Below, in pieces: positions 6,521-6,800 of a DNA stretch of 6,800 nucleotides. The translations under genes were made by a program, and so were the position numbers. Source of the stretch: a bacterium (lineage in GTDB: Bacteria; Zixibacteria; MSB-5A5; GN15; FEB-12); NCBI GenBank assembly GCA_030619425.1, contig JAUXBJ010000099.1:1-6800 (forward strand), written 5' to 3'. Below the pieces are notes generated by a model. It saw only the letters and a list, made by a program, of their open reading frames with translations. It did not search any database and was not told the origin of the DNA. Position 1 is the stretch's first letter, and each line of letters begins with the position of its first letter.

Positions 6521-6546
6521 GGTGTCGGGCGACCCCGCCCGACACC
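6521..6546. repeat. Hairpin repeat H1 (perfect 11-bp stem)
   Basis: GGTGTCGGGCG (6521-6531), loop ACCC, CGCCCGACACC (6536-6546). No T-tract follows on either strand, so it is not an obvious terminator. It shares its core TGTCRGGCG/CGCCYGACA with H2, 43 nt further on. GGTGTCGGG recurs at 6789-6797 at the right edge, possibly the left arm of another copy. Confidence 0.8.
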
Positions 6547-6563
6547 TGCCTTCGAACTTCATG

Positions 6564-6588
6564 GCTGTCAGGCGAGTCGCCTGACAGC
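6564..6588. repeat. Hairpin repeat H2 (perfect 12-bp stem)
   Basis: GCTGTCAGGCGA (6564-6575), one central G, TCGCCTGACAGC (6577-6588). In practice the stem would be about 10 bp with a 5-nt loop. It is a diverged copy of H1 with pairing kept at the two differing base pairs. Confidence 0.8.
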
Positions 6589-6621
6589 ACCCAATAACAA
6601 GTTTGACCGTACCACCCACTG

Positions 6622-6643
6622 CGGCAGATGTGGACATCTGCCG
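6622..6643. repeat. Hairpin repeat H3 (perfect 10-bp stem)
   Basis: CGGCAGATGT (6622-6631), GG, ACATCTGCCG (6634-6643). The two-base centre means a real loop of about 4-6 nt. Confidence 0.75.
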
Positions 6644-6649
6644 AGCACT

Positions 6650-6664
6650 GGCAGGTCGGGACCT
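6650..6664. repeat. Hairpin H3b, decayed relative of H3
   Basis: GGCAGGTC (6650-6657), GG, GACCT (6660-6664) followed by CTAC instead of the GCC needed to complete the arm. It begins with the same GGCAG as H3 and has the same GG centre, so it looks like a copy whose right arm has partly decayed. Confidence 0.45.
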
Positions 6665-6720
6665 CTACGGCTGGGTGGCCTGGACGTTCGGGAGTGTTGA
6701 CAAAGTCCCTTTAGCGTGTT

Positions 6721-6768
6721 GCGGTGGGTCTTGCGAATTCGTGTCAGCGAATTCGTGTGACCCGCCGC
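6721..6768. repeat. Long hairpin H4 with internal direct repeat
   Basis: Outer arms GCGGTGGGTC (6721-6730) and GACCCGCCGC (6759-6768) pair over 10 positions with one T-G. The inner arms CGAATTCG (6734-6741) and CGAATTCG (6748-6755) pair over 8 bp around a TGTCAG loop. The three bases between the stems are a T-T mismatch and two G-T pairs, so the whole is nearly a 21-bp stem. The inner arms also form a direct repeat, GCGAATTCGTGT at 6733 and 6747 (14-nt period). Confidence 0.75.
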
Positions 6769-6769
6769 C

Positions 6770-6779
6770 GTTGTACAAC
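6770..6779. repeat. Short perfect palindrome
   Basis: GTTGTACAAC, a 10-bp perfect palindrome directly after hairpin H4. It may be a protein-binding site or chance. Confidence 0.35.
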
Positions 6780-6800
6780 AGAGAGATAGGTGTCGGGTCA

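Larger units (their letters stand above)
6612..6678. repeat. Possible three-way junction enclosing hairpins H3 and H3b
   Basis: Outer arms CCACCCA (6612-6618) and TGGGTGG (6672-6678) are a perfect 7-bp inverted repeat around two complete hairpins: H3 (6622-6643) and H3b (6650-6664). The elements could fold as a three-way junction in RNA or as cruciform DNA. Confidence 0.4.

Noticed and set aside
6521..6546. H1 as an intrinsic terminator
   Set aside because: No T-tract on either side, and no gene ends close enough within the window.
6389..6700. 103-codon plus-strand open frame
   Set aside because: It runs straight through hairpins H1-H3, has no recognisable protein motif, and its composition is explained by the repeats.
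6521..6800. CRISPR array or tandem tRNA cluster
   Set aside because: Repeats are not identical or evenly spaced with unique spacers, and no T-loop or anticodon arm pattern is visible.

Overview
The window reads as chromosomal DNA of an uncultured Gram-negative bacterium of moderate GC content. The Gram-negative call rests on a FadL-type outer-membrane barrel protein, a lipoprotein and a Sec-exported protease. The bacillithiol gene bshB1 next to an OMPP1/FadL protein, together with dense hairpin repeats between genes, would fit a lineage of the FCB group (for example a Zixibacteria-like phylum). That placement is a low-confidence inference, because no rRNA or other phylogenetic marker is present.

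Layout, left to right. (1) 1-984, minus strand: N-terminal 328 residues of a secreted subtilisin-like (S8) protease. It runs off the left edge, so the catalytic Ser lies outside the window. It has no internal stop and is easily missed because it is open at the edge. (2) 985-1288: divergent control region with a candidate minus-strand promoter for the protease and a plus-strand promoter that would give greA an almost leaderless mRNA. (3) 1289-2273, plus strand: greA (transcript cleavage factor), then a SlyD-like FKBP peptidyl-prolyl isomerase. (4) 2274-2538: intergenic, with a 13-bp hairpin rich in G-U pairs and a weak terminator-like hairpin. (5) 2539-3258, minus strand: bshB1, an LmbE/PIG-L family deacetylase of bacillithiol synthesis. 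Its start codon lies 3 nt after the U-tract of a strong terminator. (6) 3313-6095, minus strand: a two-gene operon of a FadL/OMPP1 outer-membrane protein followed by an esterase-fold lipoprotein in which the nucleophile Ser appears replaced by Gly. (7) 6096-6800: about 700 bases without a convincing gene. From 6521 on there is a cluster of near-perfect hairpins, two of which differ by compensatory base changes.

Functionally, greA and the FKBP are general gene-expression and folding housekeeping. bshB1 belongs to low-molecular-weight thiol synthesis. The FadL-lipoprotein pair is an envelope unit, probably for uptake or handling of a hydrophobic substrate. The most interesting items are the probable pseudo-esterase coupled to the FadL protein, the terminator abutting bshB1, and the hairpin cluster at the right end. 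I did not find a clear new defence or mobile system.
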